This document shows, piece by piece, positions 28,029-37,274 of a stretch of DNA of 63,740 nt (position 1 is the stretch's first letter; every line of letters begins with the position of its first letter). The notes beneath the pieces are model-generated. The model did no database searches, was not told the origin of the DNA, and saw nothing but the letters and a program-made list of their open reading frames with translations. The stretch comes from Marinitenerispora sediminis (lineage in GTDB: Bacteria > Actinomycetota > Actinomycetes > Streptosporangiales > Streptosporangiaceae): positions 1 to 63,740 of the forward strand of contig NZ_QEIO01000007.1 in NCBI RefSeq assembly GCF_003336425.1, written 5' to 3'. A program made the position numbers and the translations under genes.

Positions 28029-28105
28029 GGGGCTGTAGCGCAGTCCGGTAGCGCACCTCGTTCGCATCGAGGGGGTCAGGGGTTCAAATCCCCTCAGCTC
28101 CACCA
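28029..28105 (+). tRNA. tRNA-Ala (anticodon CGC)
   Basis: 77 nt with encoded CCA. Acceptor GGGGCTG pairs with CAGCTCC and includes the G3-U70 pair that identifies alanine tRNAs. The anticodon stem CCTCG/CGAGG holds TTCGCAT, so the anticodon is CGC (codon GCG). A U-rich terminator follows. Confidence 0.95.
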
Positions 28106-28112
28106 GGGTAGA

Positions 28113-28150
28113 AAGGCCATTTCCGGTAACCGGAAATGGCCTTCTTCTTT
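28113..28150 (+). terminator. Rho-independent terminator of tRNA-Ala
   Basis: A perfect 14-bp stem (AAGGCCATTTCCGG and its complement) with a 3-nt loop, followed by CTTCTTTT. Confidence 0.85.
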
Positions 28151-28535
28151 TCCCGGCCAGCGTCCGACTCGGAGCCCGGCTGCCGATTCGTCGGTCACGG
28201 CGCGCGATAACGCACCTACGGAGCAGAGTCTTCGCGTAACGGCGCCGTATTCACCCGGTGCCCGGGCTTCGGTGGTGGCCGTCCGCACGTCCTGGAGGCC
28301 GGGATCCGGTGCTGTGGGCGCGTCTTCCGGGTGTCGTCGCAGGTCACGTGGGTGAATGTCGTGTTCCGGGAGGAACATGCCATATTCCGTTAATGAGATT
28401 TTTGGTAAGTTAAAGCCGATATTCCAATATGGTGACAATCGCCATGATTGACCGGAACCAGCCCTTGTGTGCGCTGTGACTGATAAGTCATCGTATGACG
28501 CGGGGATGGGCTCGCGTATGAGCGAAAGGAGCAGT
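28151..28535. other. Intergenic region upstream of the secreted peptide
   Basis: About 385 bp without a gene. The part 28370-28500 is AT-rich, unusual here, with small inverted words (GATATTCCAATATGG; GACTGATAAGTCATCGTATGAC), and is the likely promoter or regulator site of the following peptide gene. Confidence 0.4.
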
Positions 28536-28748
28536 GTGCTCAAGAAGATCTGTGCCGTGACGGCCATCTCGGCCGCTGCGCTGCTGGGATCCGCGCTCCC
28601 GGCCTCCGCAGAGGACTCCGGCTCACTCACCACCTTCTCCCCCACCTGGCAGTGGTGGCTTGCCGAGGAGGTCACCCAGGTGTCGACCGAACTCTGGGAC
28701 TGGGTCCTGACCCTGGCCGAGGAGAAGGCCGGCGACGTCGTCGACTAG
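28536..28748 (+). CDS. Small secreted Trp-rich peptide, unknown function
   Basis: 70 aa from a GTG behind GAAAGGAG; an in-frame ATG six codons earlier is an alternative. LKKICAVTAISAAALLGSALPASAE is a typical Sec signal with an ASA cleavage site near residue 25, like those of chaplins and other hyphal surface proteins. The mature part is only about 45 residues, acidic, with four Trp (TWQWWLAEEV, ELWDWVLTLAEEK) spaced as in amphipathic helices. There are no cysteines, so it is not chaplin- or lanthipeptide-like. No export, maturation or immunity gene is adjacent. It stands alone between tRNA-Ala and the xylose genes. Confidence 0.65.
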   Translation: MLKKICAVTAISAAALLGSALPASAEDSGSLTTFSPTWQWWLAEEVTQVSTELWDWVLTLAEEKAGDVVD

Positions 28749-28954
28749 TCGCCCCGCCCGATCCTCGACCGCCGTTCCGGCGCCCGGCCGCCCCCAGTGA
28801 CCGGGCGCCCCCGACCACGGCGTGCGGGCCGGCCGTCGAGCAGCCGCGCCGCACCGCACGCCGTCCTGGTCGACGGGAGCACCGCCGTGACGCCGCCGTC
28901 CCCACCCCGCGCGGTGCCGCTTCGAGCGGTCCGTGAACCGGGCGCGCCGGGCGG

Positions 28955-30232
28955 TCAGCCCGGCCGCGGGGCCGGGAGCGGGAGCCGGCCGGTGTCCAGC
29001 GCGTCGACCAGGGCCGCCGCTCCGCCGCGGGCCGCCGCGGTCAGCCCCAACCGGGACGCCTCCACGCGGCAGCCGCCGCGCTCCGGGGCGATCACGTGCG
29101 CGTCGAGCTGCGCCGCGCACGGCGGCAGCAGCCACGGGGCCAGCGGGACGAAGTAGCCGCCCAGGAGGACCGCCTGCGGGTTGAGCAGGTTGACCAGGGT
29201 GGCGACACCGCGGCCCAGCCACTCCCCGGCCTCGGCCAGAGCGCGCCGCACCCCGGGATCGCCGTCCTCGGCCCGCCGCACGGTGGCGGCGACCGCCGCC
29301 GCCACCCGTTCGCCGGTGATCGGCCCCGCGGGGACGAGGTCGGGAACCGCCCGGCGGACGATCGCGTGGATCCCGGCCAGGGCCTCCAGGCAGCCGCGGC
29401 GTCCGCAGCCGCAGAGCGGATCGCGTGCGAGCGGGATGTGCCCGATCTCGCCGCCGTAGCCCGTGGAGCCGCGCAGTGGGCGGCCCTCCACCAGCACGCC
29501 CGCGCCGATTCCCACCTCGCCGGTGAGGTAGACGAGGTCCAGCGTGTGCGCGAGGTGGCCGCTCCGGTACTCGGCGACCGCGCCGAGGTTGGCGTCGTTG
29601 TCCACGAGGAGCGGCATCCCGGTCAGGCCGGCCGCGCCCAGCAGCTCCCGCAGCCGGTCCCGTAGCGGGAAGCCGCGCCACCGCAGGTTGGGCGCGTCGG
29701 TGACCACCCCGGCGGGGGAGTCGATCAGGCCGGGGACCGCCACGCTGACGCCGAGCAGCGTGCGGTCGGCGAGCAGCGGGTCGGCGGCCGTGGCCCCGGC
29801 CAGCGCGGCCAGGCGCTCGGCGGCGGCCTGCGGTCCGGCGGCGCCGGCGTCGAAGGGGACGTGCCGGGCGAGCAGCTCCCGCTCCGCCAGGTCCACGGCG
29901 ACCACGGTGAGGTAGTCGACGTTCACCTCCAGCCCGACCGCGGCGATCCGCCGCTCGTCGAGTGCCAGCATGACCCCGGGCCGGCCCACCCGGCGCGCGG
30001 GGGCCGCGCCGATCTCACGTACCAGGCCGTGCGCGATGAGGTCCGCCACCAGGCTGGAGACGGTCGCCTTGGTCAGCCGGGTGGCGGCGGCGACCTCCGC
30101 CCGGGAGCAGGGGGCGCGCTCGCGGACGGTGCGCAGCACCAGACCGAGGTTGCTCTCGCGCACGGTCTGGAAATCGGCCGGGCCGCCGGCCGGAGCTCCC
30201 CGAAGCACGCTGTCGTCCCGTCCCGTCGTCAC
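28955..30232 (-). CDS. ROK-family transcriptional repressor (XylR-like)
   Basis: 425 aa. A winged-helix DNA-binding N-terminus (GLVLRTVRERAPCSRAEVAA, TRLTKATVSSLVADLIAHGL) precedes a ROK sugar-kinase-like domain with GVSVAVPGLID, LLVDNDANLGAVAEYR, GEVGIGAGVLVEG, GYGGEIGHIPL and the zinc motif CGCGRRGCLEAL. It probably represses the divergent xylB-xylA genes and is released by xylose; the operator-like palindrome between them supports this. The GTG start was preferred because the conserved helix-turn-helix follows it; the frame continues 33 codons upstream through low-complexity sequence. Confidence 0.88.
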   Translation of the reverse strand: MTTGRDDSVLRGAPAGGPADFQTVRESNLGLVLRTVRERAPCSRAEVAAATRLTKATVSSLVADLIAHGLVREIGAAPARRVGRPGVMLALDERRIAAVGLEVNVDYLTVVAVDLAERELLARHVPFDAGAAGPQAAAERLAALAGATAADPLLADRTLLGVSVAVPGLIDSPAGVVTDAPNLRWRGFPLRDRLRELLGAAGLTGMPLLVDNDANLGAVAEYRSGHLAHTLDLVYLTGEVGIGAGVLVEGRPLRGSTGYGGEIGHIPLARDPLCGCGRRGCLEALAGIHAIVRRAVPDLVPAGPITGERVAAAVAATVRRAEDGDPGVRRALAEAGEWLGRGVATLVNLLNPQAVLLGGYFVPLAPWLLPPCAAQLDAHVIAPERGGCRVEASRLGLTAAARGGAAALVDALDTGRLPLPAPRPG

Positions 30233-30331
30233 TCGCCCCGCCGCCGCGTGCCGCACCGGAGGCGGCGGCCCCACGGGACCGCAGGTCGCGGCGCCGCGAC
30301 CCGTGCGGTGCTCCCAGGGTATTGACGCCAC

Positions 30332-30352
30332 TTAGTTCAGTAACCAAACTAA
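30332..30352. promoter_or_regulatory. Putative XylR operator
   Basis: A 21-bp palindrome whose arms begin TTAGTT and end AACTAA, with CAGTAACCA between, in the gap between the ROK regulator and xylB. It is AT-rich in very GC-rich surroundings and fits known xylose ROK operators. Confidence 0.7.
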
Positions 30353-30407
30353 TTGCGTGATCCGGGCCACGCAACGGCCCGGCGGCCCGCCCTTCCCTGG
30401 AGGACCG

Positions 30408-31811
30408 ATGCCGCTCGTCGCAGGGGTGGACTCCTCCACCCAGGGCACCAAGATCGTGGTGCGCGACGCCTGTACCGGCGCACTGGTGCGCCAGGCCGAG
30501 GCGCCGCACCCCGAGGGCACGGAGATCGACCCGGAGGCCTGGTGGCGGGCGTTGCGCCAAGCGGCGGGCGACGGGCTGCTCGGCGGAGTGGCGGCCATCG
30601 GGGTCGCCGCGCAGCAGCACGGCATGGTCGCCCTCGACGCCGACGGCCGGGTCGTCCGGCCGGCCCTGCTGTGGAACGACACCAGGTCGGCCGGGGCGGC
30701 CGCGGACCTGGTCGCCGAACTCGGCGGCCCCGAACGCTGGGCGGCGGCCGTCGGCAGTGTGCCGATCGCGAGCCTGACCGTCAGCAAGCTGCGCTGGCTG
30801 GCCGAGCACGAGCCCGGCAACGCCGCCCGGGTGGCGCGCGTGCTGCTGCCGCACGACTGGCTGACCGCCCGCCTGACCCGTGCCGCGGAGCCGGCGACCG
30901 ACCGGGGCGACGCCTCGGGGACGGGGTACTTCTCGCCGGCCACCGGACGCTACCGGCGCGACCTGCTGCACATGGCGCTGGGCCGCGACGCCGAACCGCC
31001 CCGGGTGGCGGCCCCCGCGGAGGCGCTGGGCCCGGTGCGCGCCGACGGGCTGCCCGGGATCGGCGTCGTGGCGGCGGGGACCGGCGACAACATGGCCGCG
31101 GCCCTCGGCGTGGACGCCCGCCCCGGCGACGTCGTGGTGAGCATCGGCACCTCGGGCACCGCCTTCGCCGTGGCCGAGCGCCCCACCGCCGACCCCTCCG
31201 GGCTGGTCACCGGCTTCGCCGACGCCACCGGGCGCTTCCTGCCGCTGGTGTGCACCCTCAACGCCGCGCGGGTCCTCACGGCCGGCGCCCACGCGCTCGG
31301 CGTCAGCCAGGAGGCCTTCGACGACCTCGCGCTGTCGGCGCCGCCCGGTGCCGGCGGCCTCACCCTGCTGCCCTACCTCGACGGCGAGCGCACCCCGAAC
31401 CTGCCCGGCGCCACCGGGCGGCTGTCCGGGCTCACCCGTGCCAACCTGAGTCCCGGGCACGTGGCCCGGGCCTTCGTCGAGGGCATGCTGTGCGGCCTGG
31501 CCGACGCCGTGGACGCGCTCGCCGACCAGGACGTACCGGTACGCCGGATCCTGCTCATCGGCGGCGGCGCCCGATCGGTCGCGGTGCGCGCGCTCGCCCC
31601 GCAGGTCTTCGGCCGCCCGGTGCTCGTGCCGCCGGCCGGCGAGTACGTCGCCGACGGGGCGGCCCGCCAGGCGGCCTGGGCGCTGTCCGGCGCCGCGGAG
31701 CCGCCGGAGTGGCCGGCCGCGGTCGCGCCGCGCGTCCACGAGGCCGACCCCGCGCCCGTCATCCGCGACCAGTACGCGGCCGCGCGCGCCGACGCCCGGC
31801 CGCAGGTGTGA
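30408..31811 (+). CDS. xylB: Xylulokinase
   Basis: 467 aa. A FGGY kinase: [18 protein letters not shown] (phosphate 1), [11 protein letters not shown] (substrate region), [23 protein letters not shown] and [22 protein letters not shown], and the C-terminal [22 protein letters not shown]. It phosphorylates D-xylulose to xylulose-5-phosphate. I chose the ATG with CTGGAGGACC before it; 17 upstream in-frame codons lie in the promoter region. xylA follows 67 bp later on the same strand, so both are likely in one operon. Confidence 0.95.
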   Translation: MPLVAGVDSSTQGTKIVVRDACTGALVRQAEAPHPEGTEIDPEAWWRALRQAAGDGLLGGVAAIGVAAQQHGMVALDADGRVVRPALLWNDTRSAGAAADLVAELGGPERWAAAVGSVPIASLTVSKLRWLAEHEPGNAARVARVLLPHDWLTARLTRAAEPATDRGDASGTGYFSPATGRYRRDLLHMALGRDAEPPRVAAPAEALGPVRADGLPGIGVVAAGTGDNMAAALGVDARPGDVVVSIGTSGTAFAVAERPTADPSGLVTGFADATGRFLPLVCTLNAARVLTAGAHALGVSQEAFDDLALSAPPGAGGLTLLPYLDGERTPNLPGATGRLSGLTRANLSPGHVARAFVEGMLCGLADAVDALADQDVPVRRILLIGGGARSVAVRALAPQVFGRPVLVPPAGEYVADGAARQAAWALSGAAEPPEWPAAVAPRVHEADPAPVIRDQYAAARADARPQV

Positions 31812-31878
31812 GGCGGACCGGTATCCGACCGGGCCGAACCGCTCGGCCCGACCGCGAGAGCAGGAGGGAAGGCACCCG

Positions 31879-33036
31879 TTGAGCAACTACCAGCCCGCGC
31901 CGGAGGACAAGTTCAGTTTCGGCCTGTGGACGGTCGGATGGCGGGGCGTCAACACGTTCGGCGAACCCGTGCGCCCGCCGCTCGACGGCGCGGAGGCCGT
32001 CTACCGGCTCGCCGAACTGGGCGCCTACGGCATCACCTTCCACGACGACGACCTCATCCCGCCGGGCAGCGGCGCGGCGGCCCGCGACGCCGTCGTCGGC
32101 CGGTTCCGCCGCGCCCTGGAGGACACCGGCCTGACGGTCCCCATGGTGACCACCAACCTGTTCGCGCACCCGGTGTTCCGGGACGGCGGCTTCACCTCCA
32201 ACAGCCGGGACGTCCGGCGCTACGCGATCCGCAAGGTGCTCCGCAACATCGACCTCGCGGCGGAGCTGGGCGCCCGCACCTACGTCTGCTGGGGCGGCCA
32301 GGACGGCGCCGAGAGCGAGGCGGCCAAGGACCACCGCACCGCGCTGGACCGGCTGCGCGAGGCGTTCGACATCCTCTGCGGCTACGTGCGGGAGCGCGGC
32401 TACGACCTCCGCTTCGCCATCGAACCGAAGCCGAACGAGCCGCGCGGCGACATCCTGCTGCCCACGGTGGGGCACGCCCTCGCCTTCATCGGCGAGTTGG
32501 CGCACCCCGAGATGGTCGGCCTCAACCCCGAGGTCGGGCACGAGCAGATGGCGGGGCTGAACTTCGCGCACGGGGTGGCGCAGGCGCTGTGGCACGGCAA
32601 GCTGTTCCACATCGACCTCAACGGCCAGCGCGGTGTGAAGTACGACCAGGACCTGCGGTTCGGCGCCGGGGACGTGAAGGAGGCGTTCTTCCTGGTCGAC
32701 CTGCTGGAGCGCGCCGGCTACGACGGCCCGCGGCACTTCGACTTCAAGCCGCCGCGCACCGAGGACATGGACGGCGTGTGGACATCGGCCGCCGCCTGCA
32801 TGCGCAACTACCTGGTCCTCCGGGAGAAGGCCGCGGCCTTCCGGGCCGACCCCGAGGTGGCCGAGGCGCTGGCGGCGGCCCGGGTCGCCGAGCTGGCCGA
32901 GCCGACCCTGGGCCCCAAGGAGACCCTGGCCGACCTGATGGCCGAGGAGATCGACCTCGACGAGGTCGGACGGCGCGGCTACCACTTCGAGCGCCTGGAC
33001 CAGCTCGCCCTCGACCACCTGTTCGGCGTGCGCTGA
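31879..33036 (+). CDS. xylA: Xylose isomerase
   Basis: 385 aa, the class I actinobacterial type (about 388 aa) used as industrial glucose isomerase in relatives. [32 protein letters not shown] (catalytic His), [28 protein letters not shown] (metal ligand Glu), [29 protein letters not shown] and [11 protein letters not shown] are all present. It interconverts D-xylose and D-xylulose with two divalent metals. TTG start with AGGAGGGAAGG eight bases upstream. Confidence 0.97.
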   Translation: MSNYQPAPEDKFSFGLWTVGWRGVNTFGEPVRPPLDGAEAVYRLAELGAYGITFHDDDLIPPGSGAAARDAVVGRFRRALEDTGLTVPMVTTNLFAHPVFRDGGFTSNSRDVRRYAIRKVLRNIDLAAELGARTYVCWGGQDGAESEAAKDHRTALDRLREAFDILCGYVRERGYDLRFAIEPKPNEPRGDILLPTVGHALAFIGELAHPEMVGLNPEVGHEQMAGLNFAHGVAQALWHGKLFHIDLNGQRGVKYDQDLRFGAGDVKEAFFLVDLLERAGYDGPRHFDFKPPRTEDMDGVWTSAAACMRNYLVLREKAAAFRADPEVAEALAAARVAELAEPTLGPKETLADLMAEEIDLDEVGRRGYHFERLDQLALDHLFGVR

Positions 33037-33148
33037 CGGCCGCGGGCCGGCTCCGGCGGCTCCGGTGCGCCCGCTCCGGCGCGGTCCCGGCGGGCGCCGC
33101 CGGGGCCGCGTCCGAAAAAAAGCGGCATACCCGCTGAAACCAGTGAAC

Positions 33149-33170
33149 GTTCGTTTCTTTGTCATCCCTC
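33149..33170 (+). promoter_or_regulatory. Possible PHO box upstream of phoD
   Basis: Two adjacent 11-nt units, GTTCGTTTCTT and TGTCATCCCTC, resemble the PhoP direct-repeat unit of Streptomyces (GTTCACC-like). The site lies about 90 bp before the phosphatase start. The match is partial. Confidence 0.35.
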
Positions 33171-33256
33171 TGTGCGCGCCTGATTACGTTACGTGCATAT
33201 CTGCCCGCAGAATGGTGCATCGTCTGTGACATGTGACAGTCGGGAGGGACCACCCC

Positions 33257-34873
33257 GTGTCCGAGTTCACCCCGGATTCCGTGCCGGGCGGCGTCGGCCG
33301 CCGCACGTTCCTCAGCCTCACCGGCGTCAGCGCCACCGCCTTCCTCCTCGGTCTGGGCGCCGCCCCCACCCCGGTGCACGCCGCCGAGGCGCTGCCCGCC
33401 GACCCGTTCACCCTGGGCGTCGCCTCCGGCGACCCCCTGCCCGACGGCGTGGTGCTGTGGACCCGCCTCGCCATGAGACCACTCGCCGCCGACGGCCGTG
33501 GCGGGATGCCGAACCGGGACATCCGGGTGCGCTACGAGATCGCCGAGGACGAGCGGTTCGCCCGGGTGGTGCGGCGCGGCACGGCTGTGGCCACCCCGGA
33601 ACTCGGACACTCCGTCCATCCCGAGGTCGGCGGCCTCAAGCCTGGCCGCGACTACTACTACCGGTTCCGCGTCGGCGGGTTCACGAGCCCGGCGGGCCGC
33701 ACCCGGACCGCCCCGGCGCGCGGCGCCGCCGTCGAGCGCCTCCGGTTCGCCACCGCCTCCTGCCAGGCGTGGTACCACGGCTACTACACCGCCTACCGGC
33801 ACATGGCCGCCGACAACCTCGACGTCATCTTCTTCCTCGGCGACTACATCTACGAGTACGGCATCGTCGCCGGCGACAACCTGGAGCGCCAGGCCGACCT
33901 CGGCCCCGAGCACGGCGTGAAGGTCACCACGCTGGAGCAGTTCCGGCTCCGCTACTCGCTGACCAAGACCGACCCCGACCTCCAGGCGGCGCACGCCTCC
34001 GCGCCGTGGGTGGTCACCTGGGACGACCACGAGGTCGAGAACAACTACGCGGCCGCCGTGTCGCAGTACGGGGTGCCCGAACGCGAGTTCCTGGCGCGCC
34101 GCGCCGCCGCCTACCAGGTGTTCTACGAGAACCTGCCGCTGCGCTCCGTCCAGACGCCGGACGGGCCCTCCGTGCGGATGTACCGGACCCTGCCCTACGG
34201 GTCGCTCGCCGACGTGCACGTCCTCGACACCCGCCAGTACCGCGACACCTATCCGGCCGGCCGGGTGGTCGACAACTCCCCCGAGCGGCTCGATCCGGCC
34301 CGCACCATCCTCGGCCGCAAGCAGGAGCGGTGGCTGACCGGCGCCTTCCGCGACTCCACGGCGCGCTGGAACCTGCTGGCCAACCAGGTGGTGATGGCCC
34401 AGATCGACCGCGACCTCGGATCCGGCCGGCTGTACAGCAACGACCAGTGGGACGGCTTCCCGGCCTGCCGGGAGCGGGTGCTCACGGCGTTGCGCCGGGC
34501 CAGGATCCGCAACTTCGTGGTGCTGACCGGCGACATCCACCGCAACGTGGCCGCCGAGATCAAGGCCGACTTCGACGACCCCGACTCCAGGACGCTCGGC
34601 GTGGAGCTCGTGTGCAGCTCCATCAGCTCCGACCGCGACGGGGCGCGCAGCGACTCCTTAGCCCAGATCTGGCTGCAGAACCCGCACGTGCGGCTGTACA
34701 ACGCTCAGCGCGGATACCTGCGCTGCGAGGCGACCCGGGAGAGCCTGACCGCCGACTTCCGCATCGTTCCCTACGTGACCCGGCCGGGAGCCGGGGTCGA
34801 GACGCTGGCCCGCTACACCATCCCGGCCGGCGAGATGGGCCTGCCGGGCACCGCCCCGCAGCAGCGCCCCTGA
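33257..34873 (+). CDS. phoD: Secreted alkaline phosphatase/phosphodiesterase, PhoD family
   Basis: 538 aa from a GTG behind GGGAGGG. A twin-arginine signal is visible (GRRTFLSLTGVSATAFLLGL, ending PVHAAEA), so folded export by Tat is expected. Catalytic-domain motifs are LGVASGDPLPDGVVLWTRLA, ATASCQAWYHGYYTAY, FLGDYIYEYG, VTWDDHEVENNYA and VLTGDIHRNVAAEI, which carry the Fe/Ca ligands of PhoD. It releases phosphate from organic phosphodiesters and monoesters outside the cell. A tatB gene is about 1 kb away, probably by coincidence. Regulation by phosphate is plausible from the PHO-box-like upstream sequence. Confidence 0.94.
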   Translation: MSEFTPDSVPGGVGRRTFLSLTGVSATAFLLGLGAAPTPVHAAEALPADPFTLGVASGDPLPDGVVLWTRLAMRPLAADGRGGMPNRDIRVRYEIAEDERFARVVRRGTAVATPELGHSVHPEVGGLKPGRDYYYRFRVGGFTSPAGRTRTAPARGAAVERLRFATASCQAWYHGYYTAYRHMAADNLDVIFFLGDYIYEYGIVAGDNLERQADLGPEHGVKVTTLEQFRLRYSLTKTDPDLQAAHASAPWVVTWDDHEVENNYAAAVSQYGVPEREFLARRAAAYQVFYENLPLRSVQTPDGPSVRMYRTLPYGSLADVHVLDTRQYRDTYPAGRVVDNSPERLDPARTILGRKQERWLTGAFRDSTARWNLLANQVVMAQIDRDLGSGRLYSNDQWDGFPACRERVLTALRRARIRNFVVLTGDIHRNVAAEIKADFDDPDSRTLGVELVCSSISSDRDGARSDSLAQIWLQNPHVRLYNAQRGYLRCEATRESLTADFRIVPYVTRPGAGVETLARYTIPAGEMGLPGTAPQQRP

Positions 34874-35182
34874 CCGGCGGTATGGGCCCGGCGCCGCGGG
34901 ACCGCCGGATGTGAGGCCGGTCTCCCGGCACCGCCGCGTGTCGGCGCTTGACAGCGGGCGGTGCCGGGCTGGCGCGGCCGCCAGAAGTTCCTTCGGCCGC
35001 GTGGACGGCGGTTCGCGCCGCCCGTGACCGGTCATGCTCCTGTGCGAGACGACAGCACCGAGGCGGGCGAGGCCCGCCGCAGCCTTCCCGCCGGGGCGCG
35101 CCCCGGCGCCGACGTCCGAGGGCGCTCCCGGCGTCAGGCAGGCGGCGGACGTCCGGCACGCGCGGGAAGCGGGTGATGAGGC
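34874..35182. other. Gene-free gap after phoD
   Basis: About 310 bp of very GC-rich sequence. No protein-like frame or clear hairpin terminator was recognised. Confidence 0.4.
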
Positions 35183-35779
35183 GTGGACCGCGGACGTCCC
35201 GACGACCCGGGGACGCCGGAGTCGTGGCCGCCACCGGACCCTGGCGCCTGGCGGGCCGAGGCCGCCGGGACCGCCGAGGCCGCCGGGACCGCGGAGGACG
35301 CCCGGCCGACCGAGGTGTGGCCCCGGCACACCGCCGACCACTGGCCGGCGCTCCCCGACCCCTACGACGCCGAGCGGCCGCCGCCCCGGGAGCCCGCGCG
35401 GCCGCCGCTGCGGCGGCTCACCCCCGCCCGGCTGAAACCCATCGTGCGGGAACGCCGGCCCGGGTTCTGGGGCCTGGCCACCGGCACGGTGCTGTTCGTC
35501 ATGGCGGCGGCCGGCTCGGCCGAGTACGTCTCCCTGGGGGTGCGGTTCGCCGAACACGCCGTGTTCTGGGCACTGGTCGCGGTCGCCGCGCTGGTGAGCC
35601 TGCACCGCGAGCACGCGTACGGCTGGCCGCCCAAGCCGCGCTGGCCCTGGCCGTTCGCGGCCGTGGTCGGCACGCTCGCCGCCGAGCTCCTGGCGCTCAC
35701 GGCGGGATCGGCGCTGGTGATCGCCGGATCCCTGGTCGTGCTCGCGGTGCTGCTCGTCCTCGTGCTGCTGTTCGGATGA
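35183..35779 (+). CDS. Actinobacterial membrane protein of unknown function
   Basis: 198 aa. The first 90 residues are Pro/Ala/Asp-rich and probably disordered and cytoplasmic (ESWPPPDPGAW, TEVWPRHTADHWPALPDPYD). The rest has about four membrane segments: GLATGTVLFVMAAAGSAEYV, FWALVAVAALVSL, WPFAAVVGTLAAELLAL and LVIAGSLVVLAVLLVLVLLF. The GTG start is weakly supported (GATGAGGC before it). It is convergent with tatB, with a 53-bp gap. I recognise no family; Trp/Pro-rich N-terminal tails like this occur in divisome and secretion accessory proteins, but nothing here assigns a role. Confidence 0.65.
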   Translation: MDRGRPDDPGTPESWPPPDPGAWRAEAAGTAEAAGTAEDARPTEVWPRHTADHWPALPDPYDAERPPPREPARPPLRRLTPARLKPIVRERRPGFWGLATGTVLFVMAAAGSAEYVSLGVRFAEHAVFWALVAVAALVSLHREHAYGWPPKPRWPWPFAAVVGTLAAELLALTAGSALVIAGSLVVLAVLLVLVLLFG

Positions 35780-35832
35780 GGCTTGCCGCGCGGGAGCCCC
35801 GCGACCGGGCACGGCTCTCGGCGGCGACGTGC

Positions 35833-36153
35833 TCAGGTGGCTTCGTCGTCGAACGGGGGACGGCGCCCGTTGAGCTGGGCGGTGGCCCGGCGGGCCGGCG
35901 CCTCCTCCTCGTCCTCGCTCTCCCAGAAGTGCTTCTGCACGAAGCGCTTGGGGTTAAGGTCCTGGACATCGAAGTCCCGGAACTCCGGCCCCAGCCCCTC
36001 CTGGATGTCGTTCTTGGCGCTGTCGGCCATCCGGCGCAGCTGCCGGAGCATGCGCCCGGCCTGCTGCGCGGCCTTGGGGAGCTGCTCCGGCCCGAAGATC
36101 AGGAGCGCGAGCAGCCCGAGGGTGATGAACTCCCACCCTCCGATGTTGAACAT
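35833..36153 (-). CDS. tatB: Sec-independent protein translocase TatB
   Basis: 106 aa. MFNIGGWEFITLGLLALLIFGPEQLPKAAQQAG is the N-terminal membrane helix, hinge and start of the amphipathic helix of TatB, including the conserved Glu and Gly-Pro. The LGPEFRDFDVQDLNPKRFVQKH block marks actinobacterial TatB rather than TatA. With TatC it forms the receptor for twin-arginine signals. The ATG with GGAGG nine bases upstream was preferred to a GTG two codons earlier. The acidic tail (WESEDEEEAP) is variable. Confidence 0.9.
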   Translation of the reverse strand: MFNIGGWEFITLGLLALLIFGPEQLPKAAQQAGRMLRQLRRMADSAKNDIQEGLGPEFRDFDVQDLNPKRFVQKHFWESEDEEEAPARRATAQLNGRRPPFDDEAT

Positions 36154-36233
36154 GCGCACTCCTCCAGCGGACTGCCGTTCCTGTCTGCGCCGATAGCAGA
36201 CTAGCCGGTATCGGGATGACGGGACACAGCGGC

Positions 36234-37073
36234 TCAGGGGGGACCGCCAGCCGGTCCGGCGGGCCCGGCGCCGGGCCCGCCGCGGCCGGCCTCAGCGGGG
36301 GCGCGGCGTCTCCTCGGCGGCGGTGGAGCCCCGGCCGGCACGGCGCCGGTGTCGCCCGGCCCCAGGGCGAGCCGGCCCAGCAGCGCCACGACGATCCCCA
36401 GCGCCCAGCCGCCCAGCGACTCACTCGCCCAGTGGTAGTCGAGGGCGGTCATCATCACACCGACGGCGAGGACCGGGACCGCCGCGCCGGCCAGTGCCCA
36501 CCGCAGTGCGCGCGGATCCGGCCACCGGCCGTTGCGGCCGAACAGCAGCCAGGCCAGCAGCGGGTAGGTGAGTGCGGCGTTGGCGGTGTGCCCCGAAGGG
36601 AAGGACACGAAGCCGTCGTAGGGCGGCCCGCCCGGCGAGAGCACGGCAGCCAGCCACGCGGCCACGTTGCCGAGCCCGGGGTCGACGACGTCCACCCCGA
36701 TGACCGGAGGGGTGCGGCCGACCGCCACCTTCAGCAGCGTCCCCAGCACCGCCAGCGAGACCAGGCCGGTGACCGCGGCCGCCGGCGGGCGCCAGTCGCG
36801 GCGGCGCCAGCCGACCCACGCGCCGACACCCAGCAGCACCGGTGCGGTCAGCCAGCGCTGGCCGAGCCGGGCGACGGCCACCGCCAGCGCCAGCGGTGCC
36901 CCCTCGGGCTGGCGGGCGTCCACCGCCCGGTGCACCGGCCAGTCCGCGGCGGTGAGCGGCCCGCCGGCCACCACCTGCCAGGTGACGGCGGTGAGCGCGG
37001 CCGCGGCGACCACCAGCCACAGGACATATGGCCGCCACCAGGCGGCTGCGGACGCAGCGTTGCGAGACGTCAC
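36234..37073 (-). CDS. PAP2-family membrane phosphatase
   Basis: 279 aa with about six membrane helices. The phosphatase motifs are KVAVGRTPP (KxxxxxxRP-like, with a Thr before Pro-Pro), FPSGHTANA (PSGH) and YHWASESLGGWALG (catalytic His with the usual Ser-Glu in place of Ser-Asp). Such enzymes dephosphorylate phosphatidic acid, undecaprenyl pyrophosphate or polyprenyl phosphates at the outer face of the membrane; the substrate is not readable. The tail after residue 235 is Pro/Ala/Gly-rich. It is divergent from the channel gene. Confidence 0.86.
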   Translation of the reverse strand: MTSRNAASAAAWWRPYVLWLVVAAAALTAVTWQVVAGGPLTAADWPVHRAVDARQPEGAPLALAVAVARLGQRWLTAPVLLGVGAWVGWRRRDWRPPAAAVTGLVSLAVLGTLLKVAVGRTPPVIGVDVVDPGLGNVAAWLAAVLSPGGPPYDGFVSFPSGHTANAALTYPLLAWLLFGRNGRWPDPRALRWALAGAAVPVLAVGVMMTALDYHWASESLGGWALGIVVALLGRLALGPGDTGAVPAGAPPPPRRRRAPAEAGRGGPGAGPAGPAGGPP

Positions 37074-37274
37074 GGCCCGGGTCCCCTCGGTCGACCGAAC
37101 CGTTCCAGCTTAGGTCCCCGCCGCTGGGGCCGGCCGGCCGCGATGCGGCACCGGGTGCGCCCGCGCGGGCACGGACTGCGGCGGGATACCGCCGCCATCG
37201 CGGCGAACCGGGGACGTTAGGGTGGCGAGGTTCGGGATCGGGGCGACAGGGCGGCCGGTGTGCGGAGGGGAACA

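Noticed and set aside
34950-35180. Small frames between phoD and the membrane protein
   Set aside because: No ribosome-binding site, no conserved pattern, Arg/Ala-rich on both strands.
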